DNA from: Schizochytrium sp. TIO01
Taxonomy: Eukaryota > Sar > Bigyra > Thraustochytrida > Thraustochytriidae
Assembly: GCA_004764695.1 (NCBI GenBank)
Contig: SMSO01000025.1
Coordinates: forward strand, 3,928,102-3,992,101
Length of the DNA: 64,000 bases
Direction: 5' to 3'
A model generated the notes under the pieces. It had not been told where the DNA came from and searched no databases. It saw nothing but the letters and a program-made list of their open reading frames with translations. Shown piece after piece: positions 33,985 through 44,993 of this stretch (position 1 is its first letter; every line of letters begins with the position of its first letter). A program made the position numbers and the translations under genes.

Positions 33985-35586
33985 ATGGGTTGCAAAGTTG
34001 GCGCCACTGGCGGTATCTCTCGTGATATTCGCAATCAAGAGTACAATGGTGTACCCCTCGATGAGTATGGCCGCACCACGGAGTTTCGCGTGTTTTCCTG
34101 CATGCGCCCCTGGTACCGCGCCTTCCATGCCTCCTGGGTGTCGTTCTTTGTTGCCTTTTGTGGTTGGTTTGCCATTGTACCTGCGCTAGAGTACATGGTT
34201 GCTGACGACAGCAATGATATCACCAGTTCTGTGCAAAAGACCTCAAACATTGTCTCTGTGCTTGGTACGATTTTCATCCGCTTTGCCTTGGGCCCCATCT
34301 GCGAACGCTTTGGTCCTCGTCGGCCGCAAGGTATCCTTCTGATTGGCGGCGGTATCCTCGTCTGCTTTTCGTCCATGATTAAGTCTGCTACTGGCCTCTA
34401 CGCTCTCCGCTTCTTCATTGGTATCGTTGGTGGTGCATTTGTGCCATGCCAGTACTGGACAACAATGATGTTTGGTACACGTGTGGTGGGTACTGCCAAC
34501 GCATTTGCTGGTGGCTGGGGTAACCTCGGTGGTGGCTTTGCCATGTTCTTTGTAGCTTCAATCATCAAGTCTATTCGCCACAACGGTGTTGCAGATGAGA
34601 CTGCCTGGCGCTACGCTATGCTCGTCCCTGGTCTCATCATGATTGCTGTTGCCATTCCTATGCTTCTCATCAGCGATGACTGCCCGCAAGGCAAGTGGAA
34701 CGATCGCCTCTACAACGACCCGTCCGCAGAAAACTTGATTGAGGGGGGGGATATTGAGAAGAAGGATGATACCAAGCCTGTTAAGAAAGCAACCAACCTT
34801 GAGGTTGTCCTTGACTACCGTGTCTGGATTATGGCTGCAATTTATGCCTCTTGCTTTGGCGTTGAGCTTGCACTTAACAACTCTCTCTCTAGCTTCCTGT
34901 ATCGTTACTTCAACACTGATATTGAAGGCTGCACTGACCTCGCTGTTCAGACCGCCACTTCATACCCGGCAGCATGCTCTACCCTTGGAAAGGACACTGC
35001 TTCGCAAATCTCCTCTCTCTTTGGACTCATGAACCTTTTTGCCCGCGCTCTTGGCGGCATCTGCAGTGATTTTGCTTTCCACCGTGTCGGTATGCGTGGT
35101 CGCCTCGCCGTGCTCTTTGTTTGCCTTATTGGTGAGGCCACGATGCTTTTGATCTTTAGCCGGCTTACGGAGGTCCCTTCTGCCATCGCTGTCCTCATTC
35201 TTTTCAGCACCTTTGTGCAAGCAAGTGAGGGTGCAACCTTTGCAATTGTGCCTTTTATTAACGTTGGCAACATTGGTGTCGTTGCTGGCATTGTTGGCGC
35301 TGGTGGTAACATTGGTGCTGTTTCCTGGTCCACCATGTTCAAGAGCATTGACAGCCAACGCACGAGTTACCTCTATCTGGCCTTTATTATCTTTGGTATC
35401 TCTGCCCTTATCACCACAGTTCATGTTCAGGGCACTTGGATCCTTGGTTGCCAGTCAAAGAATTCTTCTGAGGCCGAGACTGCTTCTGAGTACTCTGAGG
35501 ACTTCTCCCACCATGACACAGACCTCATTGAGAGCAACGGAGAGAAGGTCACCACGAAGGGTATTGCGCCCATCACCAAGGTTTAA
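33985..35586 (+). CDS. NRT2/NrtA-type high-affinity nitrate (nitrite) transporter
   Basis: Major-facilitator protein of the nitrate/nitrite porter family, 533 residues, plasma membrane, proton-coupled uptake. About 12 membrane segments are visible from residue 48 onward. Family markers are the arginine R99 in TM2, the loop motif GPICERFGPRRP (103-114), the nitrate signature AGGWGNLGGG (175-184) and its second copy in TM11, GAGGNIGAVSW (438-448). A hydrophilic loop of about 45 residues separates TM6 and TM7, as in fungal and algal members. The C-terminal about 60 residues are acidic and cytoplasmic. The first in-frame ATG (33985) is used, preceded by AAAA. Intronless. Its neighbours nitrite and nitrate reductase complete the pathway. 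It lacks the long central loop of Aspergillus CrnA, so regulation may differ. Confidence 0.95.
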   Translation: MGCKVGATGGISRDIRNQEYNGVPLDEYGRTTEFRVFSCMRPWYRAFHASWVSFFVAFCGWFAIVPALEYMVADDSNDITSSVQKTSNIVSVLGTIFIRFALGPICERFGPRRPQGILLIGGGILVCFSSMIKSATGLYALRFFIGIVGGAFVPCQYWTTMMFGTRVVGTANAFAGGWGNLGGGFAMFFVASIIKSIRHNGVADETAWRYAMLVPGLIMIAVAIPMLLISDDCPQGKWNDRLYNDPSAENLIEGGDIEKKDDTKPVKKATNLEVVLDYRVWIMAAIYASCFGVELALNNSLSSFLYRYFNTDIEGCTDLAVQTATSYPAACSTLGKDTASQISSLFGLMNLFARALGGICSDFAFHRVGMRGRLAVLFVCLIGEATMLLIFSRLTEVPSAIAVLILFSTFVQASEGATFAIVPFINVGNIGVVAGIVGAGGNIGAVSWSTMFKSIDSQRTSYLYLAFIIFGISALITTVHVQGTWILGCQSKNSSEAETASEYSEDFSHHDTDLIESNGEKVTTKGIAPITKV

Positions 35587-37652
35587 ATATCGTAAACTCC
35601 CCCCTTTCCTGTAAACACACAAAATCGGTGTTATTTTAATATGCTTCCTGCTACATCTGCTCAACATACAAACACAAATCATCAAGATTACAACCTCTAC
35701 TCTGTCGAGTCAACTTTTCTAAAAATAATCACATCTATCCACATTTTATCACCATTTTATTTTCCCATCGCATTCGCAAAGTTTTCCTTACACTCATTTG
35801 CCACGCTTCTTGTATATAGCGTTAACTTTGAGCTTTGTGCTGACATGTTTCATTCTAATGTCACTTTTAATTATAACTTAAGTTGTCAAGGTTCCACCAA
35901 ATTGAAATTAAGCCTAAGAGCTGCCGAGGTATCTTTCTTGCAAAGACGAGCTGTTGATGGCCCTGCTTGTCATGTCTCTTGCTCACTTACAGGATGATAC
36001 TCTTTTATATTAAAAATTAAAAATGTTTCAAACAGCTAATCATTTGCCAACGACCTTTTATATTAGTCAAATTTAGGTGATGGGCTTTGAGGGAGACTTC
36101 GCTGAGTATTGAATAAATAAGGTTACTAGCAATCGCTTCTCACTAGATCCCAGAGACTATATGCCATTCCTCCCGCCATGATGACAGCCAACAGGACTCA
36201 TTCCTAACGAAGATCGAATAACTTTTGGAATCGCTCGAAATCACAACTTTTGATATTAAAATAAATTCTTTCTAAGTTTAGAATGACAGCATTTCAAAGA
36301 AATACAAAGAAATACAAAGAATTGCTGAGTACACTCAAGATTGGCAATACAAAGATTAGTGAAGAAATTTGTCATTAGAAAGAAGCACGATACGCGCCCA
36401 AGGTATGGCGTATAACAAATAAAAAAGAAAGGCAGAGGTGAAGGGTTACATATGCCAATAATGTTCCGCTGACATTTCACACTTCTTCAAATTCTTTGAA
36501 ATAATGAAGACATTGCCCAATCGCATCGTTTTCCAAAATGGAGATGAGGGTAGTAAGAAATTTTCAAGAGCTTTTGATACAGCACAGTGTTAAATCATGT
36601 TCTAAAATTGAAATTTTGTCATTTGTATTTTTAACCGTAGCTTTGTTCATTTCCAAGGCCTCTTCACATGATATTCCCTGTGACTGTGGAAAACCCTAAT
36701 CCAAAGACCATGTATACACTCAGTTGCGGGAATTTGCGGCTAATCATTTCTAGTCCTAAAGCACATAGCGAAATGTAATGGCAACAAATATATGCTTGAT
36801 AAGCCTCAGTATTTATTGAAGGTTAGCTTGTGTAGACGAGAGGTACCCTGGCAAGAGAGTGAACCCTGGCAAGAGAGTGAACCCTGGCAAGTGGTGGAAT
36901 AAATTCTTGCCAAAGAATCTGAAAGAGGAAAGATTAATATTAAGGCCATTGAGGTTCCACATACAGACAGGTTGAGTGAATAATGTTGGACAAAAGGGTT
37001 AGGTTAGCCTCGGCTGAGGGAAGGCATCTAGCTGGTTATTAATTCAACGGTGTTCAAGACTATATATTTGCACTACACATTAAGAAGTGTGCGAATAGCT
37101 GAGGTATGGCGTAAAGGTCACAAGCCCAGACGTCTCAACCTCTCCAGATCTGTGCAAGACGAATTACCCCTAAACTTGCTCATTTTAAATTTATAGCATA
37201 ATCTTCCATTTGCGAGGTGTACATTAGAATCCAAATATTACACAGTATTCTCCAAAACTTTCACACATGCTACCCTATTCTTGCCAGCCAAAGATACCTA
37301 GTTTACTCTCTCAGTAGTTCGGAGAAGGGATTCTACATGAATCATTTTTAAGAAAAAGGTTGGAAGTTCCAAATTTTAATACTTTGCTAAGAGATTAAGG
37401 GATTGGATCAAGTGCTAGTCGATGCTTAATGATCTGACTGAAGCAGAACAAGAAATGCCAATGTCACAGATGATCAAATTCTTGCTGATACGAGTTAGAG
37501 ACTTTGTATTATAGGAGTAAGATTGTATATCATGTTAATATTTTGTAAGGCCTCTTGTTAAAGACAAAGAGGAATAACTTGAAGAAATATACACTTCGGG
37601 AAAATATTGCTTAGGAGCAATCATATTAGCGAGCATGCCGTTTTAAGAGAAT
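35587..37652. other. Convergent spacer between nitrate transporter and nitrite reductase
   Basis: AT-rich. Should hold the 3' untranslated regions of both flanking genes. Apart from one tandem repeat (36845-36891) and several short open frames without coding character I see nothing in it. Confidence 0.45.
36845..36891 (+). repeat. 18 bp tandem repeat, about 2.6 copies
   Basis: The unit ACCCTGGCAAGAGAGTGA occurs twice exactly at 36845-36880 and then its first 11 bases a third time. A related CTTGCCA word follows in inverted orientation at about 36906. Confidence 0.95.
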
Positions 37653-40600
37653 TTACCAATCAAGCTTCGTGTCGCCGCAGCATCCGCCAGAGCTGTTCGA
37701 TGAAGTCTCCATTTCAATGAGACTCTCTTCAGGGGAAGAATATGCTGCAGCTGCCTTGCTCGACTCCGCCATTGCAGGAGTGATACGGTACTTATCTGAA
37801 CCCAAGACGGCATCGAGCTCCTCCTCCGAAGGCAAAAGAAGAGATACGCGGCCTGTGACGGTGTCAAGACGAGTTCGGAAAGTCCACAATTCGTAACGCT
37901 CATCGTCCAGGCATTTGCCAGTAGTAAGAATGTAGCGCTTCTTGTGAATTGGGCAGGCTACCTTGGGTAAGCCACCAGCATCTCCGACGAGACCGCTCGA
38001 GAGGACAAAGGAGTTGCGGTGGGGGCACATGTTTTGTGTCGCGAAAAGACGGAACTGAGGGCCAGTCTTACCTGCCGTGCTGAGCTTGAAGAGTGCAAGC
38101 TCAGAGTTACCATAGCGCAAGGTCACGCCAGAATCCAAAAGCACATCATCGACATGCACCAAATCGACCCACTTCTCTCCGCCGGGAAAGCGACCACGAG
38201 GAGCGCCCTCCTTAGCCTCACTATCGTCTGAGTCAGACTCAAGCTCAATAACTGGGTTGCTGATAGGCTTGGGTACATGGGGCAGAGCATCCCAGTCCTT
38301 AGGCCAGTCTGCCGGACGTTGCTGACCACGCTCTGTAATGAATTCAATGCCACGCTGGGACTTGGCCGGCTGGTTGGCGTACTGCGCAAACTCTTTGCGG
38401 CGCTCAGGATTGCGAACGACCTCAGCCCACTCACATTTGTAAGTATTGATGAGTCTGGACATTTGGAACTCAAGCTCCTCGCAGATTCCGAGCTTGTCAT
38501 CAATAATGACGCTCTTGAGATAGTCAACTCCACCTTCGAGGGCTTCTAGCCAGCGTGCAGTCCGTTGCAACTTGTCGGCAGTGCGAATGTAAAACATGAG
38601 GAAGCGATCGAGGTACTTGATGACAGTCTCTTCGTCAATGCCACTGGCCATGAGGGTTGCGTGGCGAGGCTTGCTGCCACCATTTCCTCCCACATACAGG
38701 TTATAGCCCTGCTCCGTGGCAATGAGTCCAAAATCCTTACTCTGCGCCTCTGCACATTCACGGATGCATCCGGAGACGGCACCCTTGAGCTTGTGTGGAG
38801 AGCGAATTCCACGGTAGCGCTCCTCGACCTCGATGGCAAATCCCACACTGTCGCGCATTCCAAATCGGCACCACGTAGATCCAACGCATGATTTGACGGT
38901 TCGCAAGGCTTTGCCGTAGGCATGGCCACTCTCAAAGCCAGCATTGACAAGGTCCTCCCAAATATCCGGAAGCTGGTGACGCTCTGCTCCGAAGAGATCA
39001 ATGCGTTGACCTCCGGTGATTTTCGTGTACAGACCATACTTTTTCGCAATTTCGCCGAGCACGATGAGCTTTTCCGGTGTGATTTCACCTCCGGGTACAC
39101 GTGGTACGACAGAGTAAGATCCGCCGCGTTGGATGTTTCCAAGGAATCGATCGTTGGTGTCTTGCAAAGGAGCGTGGTCCTTGGATACCACGAGGTCGTT
39201 CCAAAGAGAGGCAAAAATACTGGCGATAGCGGGACGGCACAGCTCGCAGCCACGGTACACCGCAGCGGGGGCCGTGCTGTGACTCTCGTACAGCTCTGTA
39301 AAGGTCTTGATCTCGTTGATCTGGATAATGTGGAAGAGCTCCTGACGCGTGAAACGGAAGTGCTCGCAGAGGCTGTTGTCCACTTCTTTTCCGAGCTTGC
39401 CCATCTCATCGACAAGCAGGGTCTGAATCAATGGTTTGCAGCCACCACAGCTGATTCCTGCCTTGGTGCAAGCACCAATCGCGGAGACAGTTTCACATCC
39501 CTTGTCGCGCACAGAGGCGCAGATGCTGCCCTTGGAGACATCGTTACAAGAACAAACTTGGGCATCATCATCCATGTCCAAAATGCTTACACCGCCACCA
39601 GCGCTGCCACCTGTGGCACTTGGCGGAGGCAATAAAGACGTGCCAGAGACCTTGAGAGGCTTGGAGCTCTTGGCAAGCATTGTAAGCGTACCGTAGTCGC
39701 TTGCCTCACCAACGAGAATTCCGCCAAGCAAATGCTTGCCGTCCTTCGTAAAGGTAAGCTTACGGTAAATTCCTGCGAGGGGGTCCTCAAATGCTAGGGA
39801 GAGCGCATCTTCACGGTTCTCCGAGTTCTCGTCAAGCGAATAGTCGCCAAAACTTGCGACATCCACGCCCATGAGCTTAAGCTTTGTGCTCATGTCACCA
39901 GCCGTGAAAGTCTTGGGCTCAGCTTTGCCTTCCGGGTTGACAAGGTTATAAGCCACAACTGCAGCCATATCATAGCATGGTCCAACGAGACCGTAGCAGA
40001 GACCACGATGGCAGGCGCACTCACCAACGGCAAAAATATTTGGGTCCGAGGTGGCCATATGGTCGTCAACCTCAATACCCCCGCCAAAGCTCTCTGAGGT
40101 TCTCACTGTGCCTGCCGTGGTCGCAAGCTCGTCGCGAGGGCGGATGCCTGCTGCAATGATGACCATGTCGACGTCGATAGTGAAGTTGTCTTCAGGGTTC
40201 GGTGCTCCAACGTGAAGGCGGGAAACTCGACCGTTTTCAGAGTCGATACGCGAGGTGCGAGCTTTGGTATGTACTTTGTACCCCATGGCCTCGATTGTGC
40301 GAATGAGTTGGCGTCCCGCTTTGCCATCGAGCTGCCGGCGCATGAGATGCGGAGAGCTGTCGAGCACTCGGACGTCCTTGACTCCGAGGTGCTCGCTGCA
40401 CACACGCATGGCCTCAAGACCGAGGAGACCGCCTCCAATGACGACAGCAGACTTGATCTCGTTGGCCTCAGCGAACTTGATCATGTCGTCGAGATCGTCG
40501 ATTGTGCGATATACAAAGAGGCCCTCAGGATGCTGCTCAGGAGGACAGTTGCACTGTTGAGCGCCGTCTTGGCTGCCATAGAACTGCGTGAGCAGGTGCG

Positions 40601-40991
40601 TTTTGCAGGTTCCCTGGATTGGCGGCACGAAAGGGACACTGCCAGTGGCGAGGATGAGCTTGTCATACTGAATCTGGTCACCCTTGAGAGTGGACAGGGT
40701 GCGGTTGGCGCTGTCGATGCTCTGGACGCGATCTTTGCTTCGCAGCGTAACCTGAGCCTTGTTGCTGTCGTACCAGTCTTGCTGCTGCAAGTGGAGGACA
40801 CTTGGGTCTTTGTGTTCAAAGTATGAGGTGAGCTTGACGCGGTCATATGCAGGGTGCGATTCTTCGCCGAAGACGAGGATCTCTGGTTTCTCCTCCTCTG
40901 GCAAAGATGCACTGTTTTCCACTAGTTTTTCCACGAGGCGCTGACCAGCCATGCCGTGGCCCACCACAACGATCTTCTCGCGGGAGGGCAT
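37653..40991 (-). CDS. NAD(P)H-dependent assimilatory nitrite reductase (sirohaem, fungal/oomycete type)
   Basis: Reduces nitrite to ammonium with NAD(P)H in the cytosol. The 1112-residue protein is a natural fusion of NirB- and NirD-type parts. It has an N-terminal FAD domain (GHGMAG 11-16), an NAD domain (VIGGGLLGLEA from 184), and a BFD-like [2Fe-2S] domain with C480, C482, C515 and C518. The nitrite/sulfite reductase ferredoxin-like domains follow, with sirohaem/[4Fe-4S] cysteines C702, C708, C742 and C746. After an acidic linker (about 916-932) comes a Rieske-type domain with intact CPH and CPIH ligands (C989, H991, C1013, H1016), as in fungal enzymes and unlike most bacterial NirD. Length matches fungal NiiA (about 1100). 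The start ATG at 40991 leads directly into the FAD domain. Intronless. It is transcribed divergently from nitrate reductase across a 4 kb spacer. Confidence 0.97.
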   Translation of the reverse strand: MPSREKIVVVGHGMAGQRLVEKLVENSASLPEEEKPEILVFGEESHPAYDRVKLTSYFEHKDPSVLHLQQQDWYDSNKAQVTLRSKDRVQSIDSANRTLSTLKGDQIQYDKLILATGSVPFVPPIQGTCKTHLLTQFYGSQDGAQQCNCPPEQHPEGLFVYRTIDDLDDMIKFAEANEIKSAVVIGGGLLGLEAMRVCSEHLGVKDVRVLDSSPHLMRRQLDGKAGRQLIRTIEAMGYKVHTKARTSRIDSENGRVSRLHVGAPNPEDNFTIDVDMVIIAAGIRPRDELATTAGTVRTSESFGGGIEVDDHMATSDPNIFAVGECACHRGLCYGLVGPCYDMAAVVAYNLVNPEGKAEPKTFTAGDMSTKLKLMGVDVASFGDYSLDENSENREDALSLAFEDPLAGIYRKLTFTKDGKHLLGGILVGEASDYGTLTMLAKSSKPLKVSGTSLLPPPSATGGSAGGGVSILDMDDDAQVCSCNDVSKGSICASVRDKGCETVSAIGACTKAGISCGGCKPLIQTLLVDEMGKLGKEVDNSLCEHFRFTRQELFHIIQINEIKTFTELYESHSTAPAAVYRGCELCRPAIASIFASLWNDLVVSKDHAPLQDTNDRFLGNIQRGGSYSVVPRVPGGEITPEKLIVLGEIAKKYGLYTKITGGQRIDLFGAERHQLPDIWEDLVNAGFESGHAYGKALRTVKSCVGSTWCRFGMRDSVGFAIEVEERYRGIRSPHKLKGAVSGCIRECAEAQSKDFGLIATEQGYNLYVGGNGGSKPRHATLMASGIDEETVIKYLDRFLMFYIRTADKLQRTARWLEALEGGVDYLKSVIIDDKLGICEELEFQMSRLINTYKCEWAEVVRNPERRKEFAQYANQPAKSQRGIEFITERGQQRPADWPKDWDALPHVPKPISNPVIELESDSDDSEAKEGAPRGRFPGGEKWVDLVHVDDVLLDSGVTLRYGNSELALFKLSTAGKTGPQFRLFATQNMCPHRNSFVLSSGLVGDAGGLPKVACPIHKKRYILTTGKCLDDERYELWTFRTRLDTVTGRVSLLLPSEEELDAVLGSDKYRITPAMAESSKAAAAYSSPEESLIEMETSSNSSGGCCGDTKLDW

Positions 40992-41303
40992 CTTTTTGTA
41001 GCTTAACTTAATGACTTGACTTGACTTGGCTTGGTCTTGGTCTTGGTCTTGGTCTCAAGCGATGCAACACGCGAGACGCAATGGATAAAGACAGGGGGGG
41101 AAGTGCTGAGAAAGGATAATTCTTACCAACTTGGGTTGGGGATCTGTAGAGATCTGTAATTTGTTTAGTTGAGTTGGTCTCCACGCTGGGTAGCTGGACC
41201 AAGTAGTTTTGGCTTTGGCTTCTCCTGACCTTGCGCTTTCGGGCCGACAGCAAGAACCTCTCTTTATCTATATGATGTTGCCTATGAAAAGATGAACAGG
41301 TTT

Positions 41304-41317
41304 TTATCTTATCTTTT
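41304..41317 (-). promoter_or_regulatory. Paired GATA-type sites upstream of nitrite reductase
   Basis: Read on the minus strand, two GATA cores occur in tandem (AGATAAGATA), about 315 bp upstream of the nitrite reductase ATG. Paired GATA sites bind nitrogen regulators AreA/NIT2 in fungi. Whether this organism uses such a regulator is unknown, so this is a candidate only. Confidence 0.3.
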
Positions 41318-41363
41318 CTTTTTTACAGTACTAGTACCTCCTACTGCCATACGATTTTAAAAT

Positions 41364-41403
41364 GTTTAATTTAATTTTTAAAAATAAAATAAAAAATTAA
41401 ACA
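41364..41403. repeat. A/T inverted repeat
   Basis: TGTTTAATTT...TTTTT on the left and AAAAAATTAAACA on the right can pair around a short A/T spacer. It is one of the dispersed A/T islands of this window. Confidence 0.6.
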
Positions 41404-43919
41404 TGTTTTTTATTCTATCGTTTCTCATTCAATTCAACAACTGCAACTTTTTACTCATCTGTGTAGTTACTTAGTGTTTTGTTTCTTTATTGACTGGGCA
41501 TGGTCATCGCACAGCCAGCGAACGCCTTCTAAGTCCGCGAGACTGCATTTTCCAGTCCAGTAAGTTCCCCCTGTTTAGACCCAGCTCAGAGGGTTCTTAT
41601 GCGTCGCCCCACTTTATTTATTTCTCCCCCCCGCTCTCTCCGCATAAAGCACGACCGCGAATCCACGCAAAGCTTTCTGTCGCCGACATGAACTTTTTAA
41701 GTGGTACTGTACTCCTTTCAGCCAGCTCGATGGTCCCCTTTCCCTTGGCCCTGCAGCGCCTTTTTAGTTTACGCAGCACCTTTCGAGCCAATCCTTGAAG
41801 GACAAAGCGTTTTCTCTTTTCTTTGGTCGCTACAGCGACATCTGTCAACATCAACTGACTTCTCTTTCTTCCCATTTTAGGGTAAATCCACAAAGGTTGC
41901 TCATGCTAGTCTTATTTGTGGAGCCTCGGCAATGTGTAATGTGGTTTCTTCCTTTCTGCTTTCTGCCGCTGTTTCACCTCAGTAATGGCGGTGGTATGAT
42001 GGTGCGTACTCGACACTAAGATATTGTCGACGAGGATTTAATGTATATAATATAATATTATTATAAAAATAAATAAAAACAATATGTTTAAAAGAGTTTT
42101 TTGTTTGTTTTTGTTAAATATGTAACATATTCAAATACTGTGCCGTGCATTGTCCTACCAGGAATTGAAAGTACCTTAAGTCCTTACGATTCTTAAAAAA
42201 CGGTGTTTTAATGCTGCAAGGAGGAAAGCAAGGTTCTCTCGAAAGAGCCACTCCACTACACTCTTGAACCTTCAGAGAGGCTCCGGACTGTCGCTTTGCA
42301 AAAGTGCAAAGATCCGACGGCTCAGAATGATTTCTTCTTCATTGCGTTAAGAATGAGCCAAATCACTTCGTTCATTATTTTTTGCAACATTCTTTATTTT
42401 ATTTTTATTTTTATTTTATTAGTGCTCGTATGTTAGGCCGTTCGGCAGAGCGTAGACAATAGCTATTGGTTGCTTCGAGCTCCGAGCAAAAAGTCACGGG
42501 GTATTTTCGCGGAAAGCTGTAGCTTGAAACCTGCCCACAGTGATATTTAAGGGTTATATGCCAGAAATCGACTGCGGGAAGAACTGCATCAAACTTTTCC
42601 CAGAATTTTTGCAGTGGAGCGTAGAGGGAGAAATGCCCACAGTGCCTGCCATGCACTTCGATCGACGAGTTGGGCGTGCACCTTGAGCGTCAGCCTGGTA
42701 TCCATCCACCTTTTCATTTAAGCTCGCACTGTCGACGATACAGCAGGCACGTGGAACCCGGGCGACCCCCGGAGAAGGAAGTTGGTGCGCCAATTCGTAA
42801 AATCGTTTCTTTGATTTCGTTCGCCTCGAATCGACTGCTTTCTAAATCAGGCGTTTGAGCCAAATTTAACTGACTCATGCATTCACCGCCCGGCGTGCTG
42901 AGACGGCGGCAGAGCACGAGCTCAAGAAATAAAGATCAGGCTGCACTCCACGCGACGATACATCAAGCACGCGAAAAGAGTAAGCCAAGAAATACCTGTG
43001 CAGAGTTCTTTAGCGTCTTGGCTTTTTCTTTTCTTTTGTTTTCTTTGCAAAACACGGGTCATCACAAAAATCATTCTTCTTCTCCTCCTTCTCCTTCTTC
43101 CGAATCGGCATAAAGACAGTGTATTTGTTTCTTTGTCGCTCGTTCTGACTGTATCGAGAAGATCGATTTTGAAAAAAGCCACGAAATGCGAAGGTTGTTG
43201 AAGAAGACGTCTCCCGCTCCCAAGAAACGGCCTCTTCGGCGTCGAGGATTTCGCGGCGCGCCTCGCGACAGCTGTAGAAGGTCGACAAGACCAGAGATAG
43301 CAGGGGAAGAGGCTACTCGAGCAGCGGTTCGTCCGCAATCCGCGGCGGCGAGGTTTCTCTGGTGCTGGCGGATCTTCGGTCCTCGAGCAGCATCGTCTCA
43401 AGAAACAACAAGAACATTTATTGTCAGTAATAAAGCGGAGACACTGTAGCTTTTGGCTTTCTGCAGCTATTTTGTTCTGTTTATGTGCTTCTCCCTCTCC
43501 TTCTTCTGTGTGTCAGAGCGGCGGATCTTCGCGGGGTCTTCAAGTCTGCTCGAGTTCTCGAGGGTTTGAGACGCTGCGGAATGCCCAAGGCCGCAGTAAC
43601 TCGGAGTGCTGGCACGCGGGAGCCCCTCGGGCGGAGGAGCTACGGGTGCGAAACTCTGCCCGCGAGCCGAGGCCCGTCTGCGGCAGCCGTGGCACTGACA
43701 TAGGCGCATGTATCGAATGGAGGGCGAGGGGCTAAAGCGAAATGAGCGGGCTTTTCGAAAAGCAAGGATATACCTGTATTCTTTTATTTCTTTATTTAAT
43801 TTTTATTTTTATTAAATTAATTGAAATTCAATCCGGCAATTGTTTATTTGGTTTGGCTATGCAATGCCTACTTGCTGCTGCGATGCGAAGTCGTTGCATT
43901 TGGCACCGAGGGCGGCAGT

Positions 43920-43943
43920 CAGAGAGAGAGAGAGAGAGAGAGA
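43920..43943 (+). repeat. GA dinucleotide run
   Basis: About 12 GA units. Confidence 0.95.
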
Positions 43944-44079
43944 CGTCTTCCTACATGCTTTCTTTTCCATCGTTGGAATGGGCTTAGCGCGCATGCGATC
44001 ACTCGGCAGAACTCTGATTTCCTCTCACTAAATTAGGACTTATTATTTCCTTTACCAGTGCTACCAGAAGCAGACATTT

Positions 44080-44135
44080 TATATATATATATATATATAT
44101 ATTATTTTTATTTTTATTAATATAGATAGATGCAT

Positions 44136-44166
<31 letters not shown>

Positions 44167-44260
44167 TTGTTTTTAAAAAGATGAAATAAATAATAATATG
44201 TATGTGCCTGATACTTTATTTTATTTTATTTTCTCTTCTCTTCTCTTCTCTTCTCTTCTC
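44080..44260 (+). repeat. Compound microsatellite: TA, TTTA, then TTTTA/TCTCT runs
   Basis: A TA run (44080-44103), a TTTA run (44133-44168) and TTTTA and TTCTC pentamer runs (about 44214-44260) follow one another in an A/T island, about 0.75 kb upstream of nitrate reductase. Confidence 0.9.
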
Positions 44261-44993
44261 GTAAATGTATATGATAAACGAGTGAGGAGAGTGAAAGCAA
44301 GAAGAAGAATGAGCTTTCCGCAAACCGAGGTCCAACGACGAAGGGAAGGGACACAGACCAGGCCCCGGCCTCTCGTTTTCAGAAGGGGGTGTCTGCGCAT
44401 GGAGCAGAGCCCCCCCTTACAAGATTCGTGACGCTCGACTGCAGTTCTTCTTCTTGGCGTCAAGTAAAGCATTCTCTTTTCTTTTTCGCTGTTTTCTTTT
44501 CTTTTTTTGAATTTTATAACGAAGCGATAGGCGAAAGAGAAAGGCAGTAGTCAAAACATTTTTAACTTTAAAAAAAGAAAAGAAAAAAAGTGACAAGCTT
44601 ATGCCTTAGTTACTGCAATTTGGTCCAATATTCTTTTTCACCCCTCAACCTGTGTCAAGAACATGCAAAAACGCAACGTGCTGAGGACTGCTCACAACGT
44701 AGTCATCCAACAAACTGGAAACAGGCCAAAGCCGACGAATGGCCCACGACAAAGCTGACTGCTGAAAGCTCACTTAATCAAAGTTCAAGTTCAACAAGAA
44801 CTAGAGGACAAGAGTATAAGAAGGGAAAGTTCAAGGACAAGAGACGACTGTTGCTCTCTGATCCAAATTGCGAGATCTGCTGGTGCTTCTTTGTGAAAGT
44901 TTGACAAGTGCAAGTTGGTCTTAACGAAGCTTTATCTCATCTCCCAGCCCCTGCTGCCCGCAATCTCCGAGTTTTCACCTCAGTTCCATAATC

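Larger units (their letters stand above)
40992..44993. other. Divergent spacer between nitrite and nitrate reductase genes
   Basis: Should contain both promoters. A TTTATCTTATC pair lies 0.3 kb upstream of nitrite reductase (listed separately). Two small basic open frames have some coding character but no homology I recognise: 41618-41875 minus (85 codons, MGRKRSQLML start, Lys/Arg-rich) and 43186-43449 plus (87 codons, Arg-rich). I do not call them as genes. GC-rich patches (43200-43730) create further overlapping frames. A/T islands occur at 41345-41420, 42040-42130, 42380-42420 and 44075-44230. Confidence 0.4.

Noticed and set aside
36985-37010. TTAGG-like words as interstitial telomere repeat
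   Set aside because: Only two imperfect copies (GGGTTAGGTTAG); too few for a telomeric tract.
38546-39415. 289-codon minus-strand frame inside nitrite reductase
   Set aside because: Out of frame with the well-supported 1112-residue reductase on the same strand; Ser/Arg-rich shadow translation.
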